NCBI RefSeq assembly: GCF_009882985.1
Contig: NZ_WTUZ01000039.1
Coordinates: 248,001 to 312,000 of the forward strand
Length of the DNA: 64,000 nt
Source of the DNA: Paenibacillus silvestris
GTDB lineage: Bacteria > Bacillota > Bacilli > Paenibacillales > NBRC-103111
Direction of reading: 5' to 3'
Positions 17,247-26,184 of the stretch are shown one piece after another. Within the stretch, counting starts at the first letter, position 1; every line of letters begins with the position of its first letter. The notes beneath the pieces were generated by a model. That model had not been told where the DNA came from and ran no database searches. It was given only the letters and a program-made list of their open reading frames with translations. A program made the translations under genes and the position numbers.

Positions 17247-18280
17247 AATTCGCTTTATTCAGCTTAGTGATGAATATACGCAATGCGGTAACCGGTGAAA
17301 CACTGACAACGCAAGAGAAGTTCCAGAATATTCTTAAACAGGCGATTTATGCGGAAAAGCTTGGTTTTGATGCCTACGGTATTGGGGAAAGACACGGACC
17401 TCCGTTTCTTTCTTCCTCACCGGCTGTGCTACTGACAGCGATTGCTGCGCATACTTCGCGCATTCGTCTGCTGACGACGGTGGCGGTGCTAAGCGTCCTC
17501 GATCCCGTTCGCGTAGCTGAAGATTATGCAACGCTGGATCACCTATCGGGAGGCCGCTTGGAGCTCATTATCGGGAAAGGCAATGACCCCCGGCATTATC
17601 CGTTATTTGGCATCAAAGAAGAAGAGCAATGGGATTCGCTTGCTGAAAGATATGCCCTGCTCAAACGATTATGGAGCGAAGAAAATGTCAGCTGGGAAGG
17701 CAAATATCGTCCCCCGTTGCGGGAGGTTACCATTTTGCCTAGACCCTTTCAGCCTACGATTCCGATCTGGCACGGCAGTGCCTCATCACCGCTCTCTACG
17801 GAGCTGGCCGCCCAATATGGCGAACCCATTTTCTCGTCCAATACGTTTCATCCTTTACCAAAGTACAAAGCGTTGATCGATCACTACCGGGAAAGATGGG
17901 CTTATTATGGGCATGATCCCAAGGATGCAACCGTTGGAGCGGGGGCAGGCACTTTATACTTGGCTAAAACAACAGAAGAAGCTATCCGCCGATTTCGTCC
18001 GTATTATGAAGCCTTTCATTCCACGGATTCAGCTAAACATAACCAGTCGCCTTTTACTAATTTGGAGGATAACTTAGCAAATGGGCCACTGCTAGTGGGC
18101 AGTCCTGAACGTGTTATTGAGAAAATATTGACCTATCAGGCCGCTTATGGCCATCAGGTCATGTCGATAAGTGTGGACGGTCTAACGGAAGCGGAGCAGC
18201 ATGAGCAGATGGCATGGTTCGCGTCTGAGGTTGCGCCAGTGCTTCGCCGGGAGATTGCAAGCAGCGTTTGGTCAGCTTAA
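17243..18280 (+). CDS. LLM class flavin-dependent oxidoreductase
   Basis: A 345-residue luciferase-like monooxygenase. GIGERHGPPFLSSSP near residue 46, DHLSGGRLELIIGKGNDP near residue 100 and the C-terminal VGSPERVIEKI segment are characteristic. It belongs to a branch distinct from the NtaA-type and MsnO8-type enzymes nearby, so the operon encodes three kinds of LLM oxidase. Substrate unknown; sulfur compound inferred. The start codon overlaps the GNAT stop (ATGA). Confidence 0.87.
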   Translation: MKFALFSLVMNIRNAVTGETLTTQEKFQNILKQAIYAEKLGFDAYGIGERHGPPFLSSSPAVLLTAIAAHTSRIRLLTTVAVLSVLDPVRVAEDYATLDHLSGGRLELIIGKGNDPRHYPLFGIKEEEQWDSLAERYALLKRLWSEENVSWEGKYRPPLREVTILPRPFQPTIPIWHGSASSPLSTELAAQYGEPIFSSNTFHPLPKYKALIDHYRERWAYYGHDPKDATVGAGAGTLYLAKTTEEAIRRFRPYYEAFHSTDSAKHNQSPFTNLEDNLANGPLLVGSPERVIEKILTYQAAYGHQVMSISVDGLTEAEQHEQMAWFASEVAPVLRREIASSVWSA

Positions 18281-18311
18281 TCTATTTATTTGACATAGGA
18301 GTGTGCGCACA

Positions 18312-19967
18312 ATGAGGAAATTACGTTATATACCGGTCACACTGCTGCTGGCAGCTGCCATTACAGTTATAACGGCCTGCGCAGGAACCGGAGGCTCAGG
18401 AAGCCAATCGGCATCATCTGCAAGTTCGGTCAATGCTGCAGGGAACGGACAGGCGGCAAGCGGAGGTGAACTCTCCTTTGCATTGGCAACCTCGCCGGAT
18501 TCACTTGATCCGCACCGCAGCGGTTTAGCCGTTGCCGTCAGAGTATTCCGGACGATCTATGACAATCTGGTCGTGCAGCTGCCGGATAACACGATCAAAC
18601 CATGGCTGGCAACAGAATGGTCGATTTCGCCGGATGGTAAAAGCTACACCTTCAAGCTCCGTAAAGATGTGAAATTTCAGGACGGGACACCTTTTAATGC
18701 AGAAGCTGTGAAGTATAGCTATGATCGTATTCTTGATCCAGCTACGAAAGCAGCCAATGCTTCTGCCCTGCTGAAGCCATACAAATCATCGGAAGTCATT
18801 GATGAATATACCATTAAGCTCAATCTGGAGTCGCCATCTGTCGCGTTTCTCGGTAACTTAAGCCAGGCGATGCTTGGTATTGTATCTCCAACTGCTGCCA
18901 AGAAATACGGTGATCAATTCGGTAAAAACCCCGTGGGTACAGGGCCTTTCAAATTCGTCAAATGGGACGATAATTCCGAAATTAAAGTCGAGCGCAATCC
19001 GGATTATAACTGGGCCCCTGCACTGGTTGAGAATAAGGGCAAAGCCAATCTGGACGCGATTACGTTCAAAATTATTCCTGAAGAGGCGACACGGCTTGGC
19101 AGTGTGCAGAGCGGGCAGGTCACGGCGGCAGAAACGGTTCCACCGCAAAATATCGTGGCACTGAAAAACGATGCCAAGCTTCAGCTTCTGCAAGTAAACA
19201 CAAGCGGCTTGCCGTATACGCTCTTTTTTAACCAAAGCAGAGCTCCTTGGAATGATGTGAAGGCGCGTCAGGCTGTGCAATCCGCGATTGATGTAGATTC
19301 CATTGTTAAGACACTATACCTGGGCACTTATCAACGTGCATGGTCGCCTTTGACACCTGGGATTTTCGGTTACGATGCTTCGCTTGAAAATAAGATAAAA
19401 CCGGATCTTGATAAAGCAAACCGTCTATTTGATGAATTGGGCTGGGTGAAAGGGGCAGATGGTGTACGCGAGAAAGACGGCAAAAAGCTAACACTGCATT
19501 ATGTAGATGGTTCACCGAATCGGGAGAAGCGCAATGATATTGCCGCCATCGTTCAGCAGCAGCTTAAGAAAGTTGGAGTTGCCGTCGAAGTCGAGATAAC
19601 GAAGGATGTTCAAAGTGTCATTTATACAGCTCAAGCCTACGACCTCTATGGCAATAGCCAAGTGAACTCCGATCCTGTTGCCTTGAATTCGTTCTACCAC
19701 ACAACAGCACCGAATGCTCGTCCTTCGCTTTCTCATTTATCAGATCCAGCTGTTGATAAGCTGCTTGAGCAAGGAGTTGTGGAAGCGGATGAAGCGAAGC
19801 GTAAGGATATTTATAAGAATGTGCAGCGTTATATCATCGACAATGCGGTGATCATTCCAGTTTACATTTTCCCATACACCGTTGCAGCCTCAAAAAATGT
19901 AAATGGTATCAAATTTGATTCCTTAGGCTATCCGCTGTTCAACGACGCGTCGATCCTCAAAAAGTAA
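18312..19967 (+). CDS. Peptide/organic-substrate-binding lipoprotein of an ABC transporter (family 5)
   Basis: A 551-residue lipoprotein: lipobox ITAC (Cys ~25), a Ser/Gly-rich linker, then a DppA/OppA-type domain beginning SGGELSFALATSPDSLDPHRS. The segment WSISPDGKSYTFKLRKDVKFQDGTPF is a family signature. This class binds dipeptides, oligopeptides, glutathione or similar molecules outside the cell. Start ATG 18312 is preferred over an in-frame GTG because AGGAG is then 10 nt away. Placement inside the sulfur region suggests a thiol peptide or conjugate as cargo, for example glutathione breakdown products (inference). Confidence 0.9.
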   Translation: MRKLRYIPVTLLLAAAITVITACAGTGGSGSQSASSASSVNAAGNGQAASGGELSFALATSPDSLDPHRSGLAVAVRVFRTIYDNLVVQLPDNTIKPWLATEWSISPDGKSYTFKLRKDVKFQDGTPFNAEAVKYSYDRILDPATKAANASALLKPYKSSEVIDEYTIKLNLESPSVAFLGNLSQAMLGIVSPTAAKKYGDQFGKNPVGTGPFKFVKWDDNSEIKVERNPDYNWAPALVENKGKANLDAITFKIIPEEATRLGSVQSGQVTAAETVPPQNIVALKNDAKLQLLQVNTSGLPYTLFFNQSRAPWNDVKARQAVQSAIDVDSIVKTLYLGTYQRAWSPLTPGIFGYDASLENKIKPDLDKANRLFDELGWVKGADGVREKDGKKLTLHYVDGSPNREKRNDIAAIVQQQLKKVGVAVEVEITKDVQSVIYTAQAYDLYGNSQVNSDPVALNSFYHTTAPNARPSLSHLSDPAVDKLLEQGVVEADEAKRKDIYKNVQRYIIDNAVIIPVYIFPYTVAASKNVNGIKFDSLGYPLFNDASILKK

Positions 19968-19980
19968 GGAGGCCGTTCGG

Positions 19981-20910
19981 ATGGTTAACGCAATTGTAGT
20001 CCGATTCATCAGTTCTTTAGGCGTTATTTTGGGTTCTTCGGTTTTGGTGTTCTGTGTTCTTTATGTGCTGCCTGGAGATGTTGTGATGAATATGATCGAT
20101 CCGAGCACGATGAGCCCTGAAGCGATTGCGAATTTACGTCATCAGCTAGGTGTAGACCGACCGTTTTTGGAGCAGTTTACGACCTATTTCGGCCACGTGC
20201 TTGCCTTGGATTTCGGTAAATCATTAGTGAACTCAGAGCCTGTTCTGCCCAAAATTATGACGCACTTCCCAGCGACACTGGCCCTTACAGCCGCAGCTTC
20301 GCTGATCTCCGTTATTGTTGGCCTTGTGCTCGGGGTGTTGTCGGCGATTCATCGCAATAAACCGATTGATATCATCGCTAGAATGGTCGGATTGTTCGGT
20401 ATTTCTATGCCAACTTTCTGGTCAGGGATTTTGCTTATTCTCTTATTTTCTGTGTTTCTCGGTTGGCTGCCTGCGATTGGCTCTAGCGGCTGGCAAACGC
20501 TGGTTCTGCCTGCGGTTACACTCGGCATGCTAGGGGCGGGTTTCATTGTTCGTATGGTTAGAAATGCCATGCTGGAAGTACTTGGAGAAGCCTTCATTAC
20601 CACGCTTCGCGCTAAGGGGCTGCTTGAGCGCTCTGTGATGTACCGCCATGCGCTGCGCAATGCCCTCATTCCTGCGGTTACCATGCTGGGGATTCTGCTT
20701 GGCGAGATGCTCGCTGGCACGGTTGTTATTGAGACGGTATTCTCGCGTCAGGGCATCGGCAGAATCATTGCGGATGCCATTATGGCGAAGGATCTGCCGG
20801 TTGTGCAGGGGGTTATTTTATTCTCGGCCATCATTTATGTCCTGGTGAATCTACTCGTCGATATCTCATATGCCTATATTGACCCCCGGGTCAGGCGAGT
20901 CCAGAGTTAA
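19981..20910 (+). CDS. DppB-type ABC transporter permease
   Basis: A 309-residue permease with six helices. Features include DRPFLEQFTTYFGHVLALDFGKSL after helix 1 and the cytoplasmic loop TTLRAKGLLERSVMYRHALRNALIPA (~residues 202-227), which contacts the ATPase in the DppB/OppB family. AAGGAGG precedes the ATG closely, and the gene follows the binding protein by 13 bp. Confidence 0.92.
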   Translation: MVNAIVVRFISSLGVILGSSVLVFCVLYVLPGDVVMNMIDPSTMSPEAIANLRHQLGVDRPFLEQFTTYFGHVLALDFGKSLVNSEPVLPKIMTHFPATLALTAAASLISVIVGLVLGVLSAIHRNKPIDIIARMVGLFGISMPTFWSGILLILLFSVFLGWLPAIGSSGWQTLVLPAVTLGMLGAGFIVRMVRNAMLEVLGEAFITTLRAKGLLERSVMYRHALRNALIPAVTMLGILLGEMLAGTVVIETVFSRQGIGRIIADAIMAKDLPVVQGVILFSAIIYVLVNLLVDISYAYIDPRVRRVQS

Positions 20911-20964
20911 GTTTATGCTTGCGAAGTCAGTATCCTAACGAAAACTTTAAGGAGGATGATGAGG

Positions 20965-21858
20965 ATGAGAGAAGCTGTCAATGCGAAACCCCTGTGGCGT
21001 ATCAAACGAGCCGGGCTGACCATTCAACGTAAGAATCTGAATCTCAGCCCTTCACGGTTCATTTTATATGCGTCAACGCTTGTTGTTGTATTTCTCATCA
21101 TTTGCGCCATCGTGCCTAGGTGGATTGCGCCTTATATGCCGACTGACATGCAAGCGGATCAAATCTTGCTGCCTCCCGGCGGTGCTCACGTGTTAGGGAC
21201 GGATTATTTTGGCCGGGATGTCTTCAGTCTTATTGTGTATGGCGCCAGGGAGTCTCTATTCATCGGTTTTGCTTCTGTTATTGTCGGAGGACTTCTGGGA
21301 GGACTGATCGGTGCCTACGCGGGGTATTTCGGGGGATGGACAGACCGTGTGCTGATGCGGTTGAACGATATCGTGATGACAGTTCCCAGTGTACTATTGG
21401 CACTCGCGATTGCTGCAGCGCTTGGGCCTGGGCTTTGGAATATCATACTCGCTGTTGCATTAGCCGCAGTTCCTAACTATGCGCGTGTCATGCGCGGGCA
21501 GATACTTAGTGTCAAAAATCGGCCATTCATTACCGCTTCCCGATCCATCGGGGCGACACAGCTTTCTTTATTTGTGAAGCATGTTCTGCCTAATTCCTTA
21601 TCTCCGCTGCTGGTTATGGCGGCTATAGGTGTGGGAACATCGATACTGACCGGGTCCGGTCTTAGTTTTCTGGGGCTTGGCGTGCTAAAAGAAATACCGG
21701 ATTGGGGCGCCTTGCTTTCTCAAGGCAGGGGTTATTTAACCGTAGCTTGGTGGATATGTACGTTTCCGGGTTTGGCGATTACGCTGTTCGTACTATCGAT
21801 CAATGTCCTCGGCGATGAACTGCGCGATGCGCTTGATCCCAAGAAACGACAATCCTAG
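20965..21858 (+). CDS. DppC-type ABC transporter permease
   Basis: A 297-residue permease with an N-terminal cytoplasmic extension, LGTDYFGRDVFSLIVYGARESL near residue 77 and the loop ITASRSIGATQLSLFVKHVLPNSLSPL near residue 190, the DppC/OppC pattern. Of the closely spaced ATG codons, 20965 gives a 9-nt distance from AAGGAGG. It pairs with the DppB-like protein to form the channel. Confidence 0.92.
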   Translation: MREAVNAKPLWRIKRAGLTIQRKNLNLSPSRFILYASTLVVVFLIICAIVPRWIAPYMPTDMQADQILLPPGGAHVLGTDYFGRDVFSLIVYGARESLFIGFASVIVGGLLGGLIGAYAGYFGGWTDRVLMRLNDIVMTVPSVLLALAIAAALGPGLWNIILAVALAAVPNYARVMRGQILSVKNRPFITASRSIGATQLSLFVKHVLPNSLSPLLVMAAIGVGTSILTGSGLSFLGLGVLKEIPDWGALLSQGRGYLTVAWWICTFPGLAITLFVLSINVLGDELRDALDPKKRQS

Positions 21859-21870
21859 GAGGGAGCAGGG

Positions 21871-23904
21871 ATGAGTGCATTGTTATCTGTAGATCAGCTT
21901 GGCGTAGAATTTGCTGTAAATCGGAATGTGATGCAGGCTGTCAGCGATATAAGCTTTTCCATTCAGGCCGGTGAAATCGTGTGTCTGGTCGGCGAGTCTG
22001 GAAGCGGAAAGTCCGTTACTTCCAAAGCCATCATGCGCTTAATTGAACATGAGAACGGGACGATTACTTCCGGCACTATCAAGCTCGGTGATGTCGATGT
22101 TACGACGCTTCCGCAGCAAGAGCTGCGTTCTTTGCGGGGGAAGAGAATTGCAATGGTTTTTCAAGAGCCAATGGCGGCTTTTGATCCTGTCTTTACAATT
22201 GGCAGTCAAATCACAGAAACAATTAGGCGGCATGATCGCCGTATCACGGCCCGAGAGGCAGAGGAGGAGGCTGCCCGGCTGCTTCAGCGAGTTGGCATCC
22301 CAGAGCCGAAACTTCGGCTTAAGCAGTATCCAGGCGAACTCTCTGGCGGGATGCTGCAGCGAGCTATGATCGCGATGGCTCTAAGCGGCAAACCGGAGCT
22401 GCTGATCGCAGATGAGCCGACAACCGCTCTGGATGTGACGATTCAAGCGCAAATTCTACAGCTCCTGCACGAGCTGAGAAGTGAGTTTAATATGTCCATT
22501 CTGCTGATTACACATGATCTTGGGGTTGCGGCAGAGATGGCAGACCGGATCATTGTGATGTATGCCGGACAAATCGTCGAGGAATCGGCGGCTGTGGATC
22601 TATTCACTCAGCCAAGGCATCCATATACGCTGGGGCTGCTGCGCTCTATTACAACATTAGACAGTGATCGCTCTCAGCCCCTCTATGCAATCCCAGGTTC
22701 GATACCTGGTATGAACAATCTCCCGTCGGGATGCCGTTTCCATCCCCGCTGCGCCTATGCGACAGAATTGTGCACCCGTGAGGCGCCGGCGCTGGAGGAG
22801 AAGGGCGGCCGTCAATCGGCTTGCTGGTATGCTGATCAACTGCCGGAACTGCGGGATACCGGGGTATCGGAGCTGGTTTCAGGAGTTGAAGTTCGCGAGC
22901 GTCCTGTTCTTGATGAAGATAACTCTAAGCAGGAGGCGGTATCGCTCATTGAGCTGCGCCATGTTACGAAGCATTACCCGCTGAAGAGTTCTTTTCTTTC
23001 AAGAGACCGGAAATGGATTCAAGCTGTCGATGATGTATCTTTCACGATTCGAAAGGGCGAGACATTCGGTCTGGTCGGCGAATCGGGCAGCGGCAAGTCG
23101 ACGCTCGGACGGCTGCTGCTTCATCTGGAGAAGCCGACTTCCGGTACCGTTTTATTCGAAAATCAAGATCTAGGCACATTGTCAGGCTCTATGTTACGCC
23201 AGCAACGGAAGGATATGCAGATGATCTTCCAAGATCCTCATGGCTCTGTTGACCCCCGCTGGAAGGTAGGAGATATTATTGGCGAACCTTTTGCCGTGCA
23301 TGGGGGCAGGAAGGGGAAGGAAAAGAGAGAATCCGTAGAGACATTGCTGCGCCTTGTTGGACTTGATCCGAAGGCCTATGACCGTTATCCGCACGAGTTT
23401 TCTGGCGGACAACGGCAGCGTATCGGCATCGCGAGAGCGATTGCTCTGGGGCCAAAATTCCTACTCGCTGACGAAGCGGTTTCGGCTCTTGATGTATCCG
23501 TTCAAGCGCAGATTATTAATCTGCTGCAAGAACTGCGTAAGCAGCTTGACCTTACGATGCTGTTTATCGGTCATGGTTTGCATGTTGTCAGGTATGTATC
23601 TGATCGTATCGGCGTCATGTATTTAGGGAAGCTGATTGAAATTGCACCCAGTGAACAGTTATTCCGCCATCCGGCGCATCCATATACAAGGGCGCTGGTG
23701 GCTTCCATCCCGGTTCCCGATCCGCTTCGGCAGCACTCGTTCCAAGCGATTGAGGGGGAGATTCCGTCACCGGCTAATCCTCCATCAGGCTGCAGATTCC
23801 GCACAAGGTGCCCTGCTGCTACCGTAAGATGTGCTGCGGAAGAGCCGCAATTCCGCGAAGTGGGTCAAGAACATTTCGTGGCTTGCCATGACCCTTATTT
23901 TTAA
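21871..23904 (+). CDS. Fused DppD-DppF type ABC transporter ATPase
   Basis: A 677-residue protein with two complete ATPase modules in one chain. Module 1 has GESGSGKSV near residue 41, LSGGMLQRAMIAMAL near 159, ADEPTTALDVT near 180 and the oligopeptide C-terminal cysteine region GCRFHPRCAYATELC near 285. Module 2 has GESGSGKST near 405, FSGGQRQRIGIARAI near 510, ADEAVSALDVS near 530 and a second Cys-rich GCRFRTRCPA tail. Most dipeptide importers encode these as two genes; fused forms occur in glutathione and some other peptide importers (GsiA type). It powers the permeases just upstream. Confidence 0.93.
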   Translation: MSALLSVDQLGVEFAVNRNVMQAVSDISFSIQAGEIVCLVGESGSGKSVTSKAIMRLIEHENGTITSGTIKLGDVDVTTLPQQELRSLRGKRIAMVFQEPMAAFDPVFTIGSQITETIRRHDRRITAREAEEEAARLLQRVGIPEPKLRLKQYPGELSGGMLQRAMIAMALSGKPELLIADEPTTALDVTIQAQILQLLHELRSEFNMSILLITHDLGVAAEMADRIIVMYAGQIVEESAAVDLFTQPRHPYTLGLLRSITTLDSDRSQPLYAIPGSIPGMNNLPSGCRFHPRCAYATELCTREAPALEEKGGRQSACWYADQLPELRDTGVSELVSGVEVRERPVLDEDNSKQEAVSLIELRHVTKHYPLKSSFLSRDRKWIQAVDDVSFTIRKGETFGLVGESGSGKSTLGRLLLHLEKPTSGTVLFENQDLGTLSGSMLRQQRKDMQMIFQDPHGSVDPRWKVGDIIGEPFAVHGGRKGKEKRESVETLLRLVGLDPKAYDRYPHEFSGGQRQRIGIARAIALGPKFLLADEAVSALDVSVQAQIINLLQELRKQLDLTMLFIGHGLHVVRYVSDRIGVMYLGKLIEIAPSEQLFRHPAHPYTRALVASIPVPDPLRQHSFQAIEGEIPSPANPPSGCRFRTRCPAATVRCAAEEPQFREVGQEHFVACHDPYF

Positions 23905-23915
23905 ACTTGTAAATT

Positions 23916-23948
23916 CCGATTGACATACTTGGTATTTATCGGTAAAGT
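23916..23948 (+). promoter_or_regulatory. Promoter with candidate operator (copy B) upstream of lysR
   Basis: TTGACA at 23920-23925 and TAAAGT at 23943-23948 are 17 nt apart. The whole stretch repeats the layout at 10030: CCGATT, nine bases, then GGTATT(T)ATCGG followed by TAAAG. The promoter and the motif coincide, which suits a repressor. Confidence 0.55.
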
Positions 23949-23972
23949 ATAGAATAATTCAATAGCTGTCAA

Positions 23973-24042
23973 CCGGGCAGCCGGAGACCTGTGAAGCCTT
24001 ATATCTGCATGTTCGTCAGATGAAGGGCTCGGAGGTCTTTTT
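23973..24042 (+). promoter_or_regulatory. Leader hairpins ending in a terminator, upstream of lysR
   Basis: About 20 nt after the expected transcription start, CCGG pairs with CCGG (973-976/981-984 of this kilobase). A long interrupted hairpin then forms from AGACCT/AGGTCT, AGCCTT/AAGGGCT and ATCTG/CAGAT, and ends in TCTTTTT at 24036-24042. It would stop transcripts 55 bp before the lysR start codon. It may be an attenuator for lysR and the genes after it, or the end of a short RNA of about 85 nt. Confidence 0.5.
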
Positions 24043-24096
24043 GTGCTTGGTTGCTGACTGACTTATCTTATTCTATTTGGATCTGGGGTACCGCGT

Positions 24097-24966
24097 ATGA
24101 ATATTGAAAATATCGAGGCGTTCGTTTATGTGTACCACTATGGCAGTTTTAATAAAGTGGCGGAAGTTTTGTTCCTGTCACAACCATCGGTCACAGCCCG
24201 GATTCAATCACTTGAACGGGAGCTGGACATTCGGCTGTTCGACCGACTAGGTAAACAAGTGCAGCTGACAGAGAAGGGCAGGCAATTCCTGCCTTATGCA
24301 CAGCAGTTGCTGCAAGTGTATCAGAAAGGTAAGCAGCACATTCAGCGTCAGCGGACGGATCCGCAAGAGCTTCGTCTGGGCTGCACAGTGTCTGCTTCCA
24401 ATTATATGCTGCCGGAATTGCTTCCTAAGTTAAAAAGTCAGTTTCCGGGACTTCAAATCAAATTAACAACAGCGACGACCGACGAAATTATGTCTAAAGT
24501 TCTGAATAAAGAGCTCGATATCGGTTTCGTTCGGAACATTAGCCATCCTAATCTACATTCGGTCAAATATTACGAAGATCCTATTCGGTTATATGCTTAT
24601 GCGGATCATCCGCTGGTAGGTCAAAAAGAGGTGCCTCTTGACTTGATCGTCGATCATCCCTTTGTCTTTTTTGAATGCGGTTCGCTGGATTGGCTGAGAA
24701 TTCATAGGCTTTTTCAAAGCTTGGATAAACCTCCGGCAATCGAAATTCAAACGGATAACGCGGAGACTGCCAAGAAGCTGGTTATGAACAAGGCTGGATT
24801 ATGTTTCCTCCCTGGACTATGTGTCAATAAGGAAGTGCGTGATCAGCTTCTACACCCCGTAGATTTAGCTGGGGTTGCGAGCGTCGCTCTGCAGACGAAT
24901 TTAATCAGTTTGAATGGCGAGCAATCGGAGATTCTACAGTTTTTTCTTGCGAATCGCACCGGGTAA
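24097..24966 (+). CDS. LysR family transcriptional regulator
   Basis: A 289-residue LTTR. The winged helix-turn-helix spans residues ~1-60 (NIENIEAFVYVYHYGSFNKV... SQPSVTARIQSLERELDIRLFDR), followed by a two-lobed effector domain starting near residue 88. B. subtilis controls its equivalent sulfur operon with the LysR protein YtlI and CysL controls sulfite reductase, so a role as the sulfur-salvage activator is the natural guess (inference). It lies between the transporter genes and the amidohydrolase, 29 bp before the latter. Confidence 0.9.
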   Translation: MNIENIEAFVYVYHYGSFNKVAEVLFLSQPSVTARIQSLERELDIRLFDRLGKQVQLTEKGRQFLPYAQQLLQVYQKGKQHIQRQRTDPQELRLGCTVSASNYMLPELLPKLKSQFPGLQIKLTTATTDEIMSKVLNKELDIGFVRNISHPNLHSVKYYEDPIRLYAYADHPLVGQKEVPLDLIVDHPFVFFECGSLDWLRIHRLFQSLDKPPAIEIQTDNAETAKKLVMNKAGLCFLPGLCVNKEVRDQLLHPVDLAGVASVALQTNLISLNGEQSEILQFFLANRTG

Positions 24967-24995
24967 CTAAGGTCAAATAAACAGTAGGAGGCATA

Positions 24996-26165
24996 ATGAC
25001 AGCAATTCACGTCAGCAAGGAAAGTAGATTTCAACAAAAACTGGTTGCTATCAGGCGTCATCTTCATCAATACCCAGAGCTGTCGCATGAGGAATTCGAG
25101 ACAACGGCGTTTATCCGAAGCACACTCAAGGCGGCGGATATCCGCATTGTTTCGGAATTCAAACTGGAAACAGGTTTGATTGCTGAAGTCGGCGGACTGC
25201 ACGGGGGGCCAACCCTTGCGTTGCGGGCGGATATCGATGCCCTGCCGATTCAAGAAGAGACTGGCCTCAGCTTTGCTTCCAAGCATGGAGGCAAAATGCA
25301 TGCATGCGGTCATGATTTTCATACTGCCGCATTAATAGGTGCAGCTTTGCTTTTAAAAGAGAGGGAGCACGAGCTGGCTGGCAGCGTTCGATTGGTATTC
25401 CAACCGGCGGAAGAGAAGGCAGCGGGGGCCAATAAAGTGATTAAAACCGGGGCACTTGAAGGGGTTAAGGCGATCTACGGCATGCACAATAAACCGGATC
25501 TTCCTGTAGGTACGATTGGCATTCGTTCAGGGCCACTGATGGCTGCTGCTGACGGCTTTCTCGTAGAGCTGGAAGGCATTGGCTCACATGCTGCCGTACC
25601 AGAAGCGAGTGTAGATCCGGTTGTAGCTGCCGCTTATCTGGTTACGGCTCTCCAGTCGATTGTCAGCCGTAGTGTAAGTCCGCTTGAGAGCGCCGTTGTC
25701 AGCGTAACGCGACTGCATACAGGGACCGCCTGGAACATCATACCGGAGAAAGCTATTTTGGACGGCACGGTGCGGACATTCGACAATGACGTGCGAACCC
25801 GAGTCAAGCAGCGCTTCGGTGACATTGTAACCGGCGTCGCTGCTGCCTTCGGGGCTCAAGCTTCCTTCCGCTGGCTTCAGGGACCGCCGCCCGTGCACAA
25901 CGATGCGGCACTTGCTGAAGCGGCGGCTAAGGTAGCTGAGCGGATTGGTCTTGAGGTCATGGCGCCGAAGCCTTCCCCGGCGGGTGAAGATTTTGCTTTC
26001 TACCAGCAGCAAATACCAGGATTTTTTGCCTTTATAGGAACTTCAGGACCTCATGAATGGCATCATCCTGCTTTTGATATCGATGAACGAGCATTATCCG
26101 TCTCTGCCTTATTTTTTGCTGAGTTGGCGGTTGATGAGCTGAAACGGTTCGCTGCGGAGCGGTAG
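24996..26165 (+). CDS. M20 family amidohydrolase (N-acyl amino acid deacylase; SndB/YtnL-like)
   Basis: A 389-residue metallopeptidase-fold amidohydrolase. RRHLHQYPELSHEE at residues ~19-32, MHACGHDFHTAAL near 100 (metal-binding Cys and His) and FQPAEEKAAGA near 135 are the M20D signatures (HipO, IAA-amino acid hydrolase, N-acetyl-diaminopimelate deacetylase). In the B. subtilis sulfur loci the related YtnL/YxeP enzymes remove the acetyl group from N-acetylcysteine derivatives. That reaction would close the acetylate-cleave-deacetylate path encoded here. AGGAGG precedes the ATG. Confidence 0.88.
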   Translation: MTAIHVSKESRFQQKLVAIRRHLHQYPELSHEEFETTAFIRSTLKAADIRIVSEFKLETGLIAEVGGLHGGPTLALRADIDALPIQEETGLSFASKHGGKMHACGHDFHTAALIGAALLLKEREHELAGSVRLVFQPAEEKAAGANKVIKTGALEGVKAIYGMHNKPDLPVGTIGIRSGPLMAAADGFLVELEGIGSHAAVPEASVDPVVAAAYLVTALQSIVSRSVSPLESAVVSVTRLHTGTAWNIIPEKAILDGTVRTFDNDVRTRVKQRFGDIVTGVAAAFGAQASFRWLQGPPPVHNDAALAEAAAKVAERIGLEVMAPKPSPAGEDFAFYQQQIPGFFAFIGTSGPHEWHHPAFDIDERALSVSALFFAELAVDELKRFAAER

Positions 26166-26184
26166 GCTTTGGAGGAGGTCTGGC

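Noticed and set aside
24084..24099. GGGGTACCGCG just before lysR, resembling part of the T-box GGTGGTACCGCG motif
   Set aside because: It has no following terminator and touches the start codon; the upstream specifier-loop architecture of a T-box is not seen.
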